DNA of 64,000 nt from Hymenolepis diminuta. Lineage: Eukaryota > Platyhelminthes > Cestoda > Cyclophyllidea > Hymenolepididae. Each line of letters begins with the position of its first letter. The first letter of the stretch is position 1. The stretch is from the NCBI GenBank assembly GCA_900708905.1, contig CAADRB010000058.1, positions 328,548 through 392,547 on the forward strand, in the 5' to 3' direction. Below the pieces are notes generated by a model. That model did no database searches, had not been told where the DNA came from, and saw only the letters and a list, made by a program, of their open reading frames with translations. Of the stretch, positions 60,895 through 64,000 are shown piece after piece. Both the position numbers and the translations under genes were made by a program.

Positions 60895-61175
60895 AAAAAT
60901 TAATTATATTCCCCAACTTCCAATATTCCTTCTATAAAAAGATGTAATTTCCTTAATTTCCCACTCATAAAAGACACTTTGTAATTATATCTATTTGTTC
61001 AAGCCGATACCGATTGAGTTTTACTTTCGTTAGTACACGCGCGTTTACCATAACGTATCTTGCGTTCTGCTTTGGGTTATCGACTTCTGTGTTAAGCTCC
61101 TATATTACTGAGTTCTCTAGATTGGCTTGATCTGCGAGATTAGTACTGAGACTTCTATTCCGTTACGTTATAACA
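60895..61175 (-). repeat. LTR-like interspersed repeat (about 281 bp), family 1, reverse copy
   Basis: On the minus strand this begins TGTTATAACG and runs co-linearly with 485-763, including CTTAACACAGAAG, TCAATCGGTATC and AAGTGTCTTTTAT. The far end is less exact, and the terminal CA is not preserved. Confidence 0.65.
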
Positions 61176-62624
61176 GAAGCAAAACAGTCATCTTGTTTCT
61201 TTTTTTCTGAGTCCGGCCTGGCTCCTAGGGTAGTTATAATGACGGGATCTAGTACTACAATCTTGTGCATTCTGAAACACTGCGCTTTGAACAGCCATTT
61301 TAAAAAGTTTTCAGATAAGGAAATTATTTAAATTATGCGCTTGCACAAAACAATTATCCAACTTCAATCCCACTTGGTATGGTCGTCATATTTTTACTTT
61401 GTATAGAGGAATATTCAATATTTTGCTATCTTTCCAGGCTTATTTCGATTTGTATGTAGTACTACATGGATGAAACCAAGTCTATTTCACAACTGGCATA
61501 ACAGTAAGTGAACCTTTATATATTTTAAGCTACAAATTATGTTTATGTCTATGATAGCTAGATCAAGAAGAAGGAAGGAAGAAAACAGTTAGCTCTTTTC
61601 ATTGAAAATGCATATTTTGTTGTACATAGACTGGATAAATGGGATTGATTAGCCTGTGTTATAGCTATGAGGAGGCTTCATTTTCAGGTATGGCCATGGA
61701 GGGACAGTAATTGAAAAATCAAATTACTTAGGGACAAATCTGTTCCGAATTTTTTAAAATTTCTGCTCAAACATCAAAATATTTCATTTTTCCCTCTAGC
61801 AGCAGTAAATTATATGCATAATTCTATTTGTTTCAAGGGTATTTGCGTTAACCAGCATTTACGAGCGTCTTTTGAAATTAAACCACAAGATAAACGATAA
61901 GTAGTCTGATTTCGATTGTTTGTAAACATTTTTCAAAGTTTATACTCTGGCTAGAATAACCTTGCATTACCTTCCTCAGATTTCAGCTCATCTCGATAGA
62001 AATACGAAAAAATAACAGTAACCAAAATTTTTCCTAGCTAAACTTGACAAATAGATGCGAAATATGCCTCAAGATACTCATAGTATTTCGATGATGCCTT
62101 AGATAATTATGATAGAAGTATTAAGATTCACCGTCTGAATACTATACGATGATACTAATAGTTTTGTTTAACTCATTTTGTTAAGTAAAACTAATTTGAA
62201 TATTTGAAGTGATCGGTAAATACACATATATTATATGCACTCGTTGATAAAGAGCTATAGAAGATGGTATTTTACTCAAGTGCATCCTCTTTTCTTAATA
62301 CATGGATCGATAATACATTTCTATTTGCTATTGTTATGTAAGAATGCGCAACTGCGAGTTTTAAAATGAGGCTAAATTATGTGCACACCTAGTATAATAC
62401 ACATACATTACTCAAGTTTTTCAATTATCTAATTGATAAGACTTGGTATATTCCCTTAGAATTATTCAGTCTTAAAAGAAATGAATTAACATCAGTAAAT
62501 TATGAATAAGACTGCAATAAATATACATGCATAGCACAAAAATTTCCGAAATTTTTGTTCATTTACATTCAGTTAATTTAACACAATCTATGGGGTACTA
62601 TTTAGGCTGTGTGCTAAAAACAAG
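61176..62624. other. intergenic, no gene recognised
   Basis: A+T-rich sequence between repeat family 1 and repeat family 3 copies. No open frame with recognisable content was seen. Confidence 0.45.
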
Positions 62625-62905
62625 AAAATAATATTCCCCCAAAATAGATCTGATATGTAAGATTCTTTACCCTCCACCTTATAAATTCCGCACTTTCTAA
62701 TTCCCCTTTATATGAACGAATTTGTTACGGTCATTACGGTTTTAAAGGGCACGTGATATAAATCAGTCTATCGGTATGAAAACGTGCGTCCTATTTTGAT
62801 ATGGTGGTTTGGGCCGTTTTGATTTGGTAATATTTTCGGGTTGCATTTATAGCTGGTGCAATGTCTTAGGGAATCTGAGAGTCAGTTATGGTATCCCACA
62901 GGTAA
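62625..62905 (+). repeat. interspersed repeat family 3, copy c
   Basis: Plus strand: CCCCCAAAATAGATCTGATA, TGTAAGATTCTTTACCC, TATATGAACGAATTTGTTAC, GGGAATCTGAGAGTCAGTTA and GGTATCCCACA. Co-linear with copy b. The 62656-62900 segment starts TGTAAG and ends CCCACA. Confidence 0.6.
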
Positions 62906-63359
62906 AAGCACATCATCACATTGTGTAACATAACACTTTCTTTGATTTCAACAGCCAAAATTAGAGCTAAATCCTGTCAGTAGAACTACTCTAGGACGCA
63001 AGTCATGTTAGGGTTAGAGCTATTCTCTTAAAGGCCAATGTTTTTTTCTTAAAATCTAACAGAAAACAAAAGCTTATCTCAAATTAAACTACCAAAAGAT
63101 AAGTAGAACAAGGATGTATTTGATACAAACCTTGATTGTTTGTTTAAGAAGAAATTAAGCAAATATTTTCAGGTAACAATAAAGACGTGTGGAGATAATA
63201 TACAGATATGTGAGTCAACGTGTGTGTCCGATATAATACCGCAAATTCATCGGAATCTTATGAGCATTATAAGTAGAATAATTGGATAACGATATCTACA
63301 TAATACAATTCCGACAGGAGGTAGTAAAGCTTAGCTAGTTTAGCTGCGCTAGCTCAAGT

Positions 63360-63480
63360 GGGTAACAGACATTTAAATTCCTAAGAAATTGCACTAAATT
63401 CAAATGCATGTAGTTGTAATATTTGCTAGTCCGTATTCTGCGTGTGAAATTAATCTAAGTAGACGGATAATAAGATATAA
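63360..63480 (-). repeat. interspersed repeat family 3, possible partial copy d
   Basis: The plus-strand text TTCCTAAGAAATTGCACTAA then TTCAAATG matches the plus-strand text of copy a (TTCCCCGAGAAGTTGCACTA, ACAAATG), so the element is inverted relative to copy c. Only about 40-50 bp match clearly. Confidence 0.35.
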
Positions 63481-64000
63481 TCAAAAGCTCTATTTGTCAT
63501 TAATCGTATTTCCTATATTTATTTATAAACTTGCTCGTCATAAATGAAAAGCAAGATAGACGAAATTTCACAGTCATTCTCACCACTTATCATCATAACT
63601 ACGAGTCAGGACTAGTTACTAGAATTAATATGATAATTAAAGATAATGGTTGTAGCCAGTTAACCAAAATATGCGTGATTACAAATATTGTAAATTCCGA
63701 CAATACTATTCATATTATTGGGCACACGTTAGTAAAAAAATCTATTTGGAAGTTTAAATGAGGCGTAAATTTTAAAGTGAAAATAATTATAATATACATA
63801 CGTTAGAAAGTTCGAATGTGAAATCCTGGAAAAGATATGGTAATCTAATGAATTATCTTCAAATCACTTTGTTCCAACTCGATCCCATGTCAGCTATGAT
63901 TTCTCACTTGCCTGTTTCGTTATTCATACAATCAGCATTACGTATTAAAAACTAAACAAAAAATTAATAAAACACCTCACACCATACAACTTCGCACATC
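63481..64000. other. intergenic, no gene recognised
   Basis: The open frame at 63531-63761 (plus) has no recognised motif and no splice context. It is treated as chance. Confidence 0.4.

Noticed and set aside
1..64000. tRNA, rRNA, CRISPR, operon or toxin-antitoxin type features
   Set aside because: Short GTTCGA-type motifs were checked for tRNA arms without a matching cloverleaf. No regularly spaced repeats or prokaryotic gene layout exist.

Overview
This is eukaryotic nuclear DNA, roughly two-thirds A+T by eye, from an animal. Three spliced protein-coding genes can be traced exon by exon. The rest is intron, intergenic sequence and decayed retroelements. No bacterial gene organisation, rRNA, convincing tRNA or CRISPR array was seen. 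Introns of 28-31 nt at the 5' ends of genes and multi-kilobase introns at their 3' ends, together with Ty3/gypsy relics, point to a flatworm, most likely a parasitic one (trematode or cestode). That assignment is inference, not proof.

Layout. 0-23 kb is gene-poor and holds repeats and retroelement relics: an LTR-like repeat at 485-763 and the end of another copy at 1-37, a direct duplication at 2361-2751, a minus-strand gypsy gag relic at about 3.9-5.0 kb, a plus-strand gypsy integrase relic at about 10.9-11.45 kb, a minus-strand integrase relic at about 19.56-19.82 kb, and copies of an interspersed repeat at 17.2 and 18.9 kb. From 35,948 down to 23,665 (minus strand) lies an intact eight-exon P2X receptor gene, predicted at 431 aa. 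From 49,917 down to 43,773 (minus strand) lies a second P2X receptor gene. Its exons 1-6 and last exon are intact, but the exon with the end of the ligand-binding region and most of TM2 is not visible; a 530-base run of N sits inside the interval where it belongs. From 53,076 to 58,015 (plus strand) lies a six-exon tetraspanin gene, predicted at 232 aa. 58-64 kb is intergenic sequence with further repeat copies.

The two P2X genes are head-to-tail tandem paralogues with identical intron phases and nearly identical exon lengths. They encode ATP-gated cation channel subunits, which assemble as trimers in the plasma membrane, so the two products could form homomers or heteromers. The tetraspanin is a four-pass membrane organiser. 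Nothing in the sequence links it functionally to the P2X genes beyond proximity. I found no clearly novel multi-gene system. The most useful observations are the paralogue pair, the gap that probably hides one exon, the strong 5'-short/3'-long intron gradient, and several interspersed repeat families reconstructed by comparing parts of the window.
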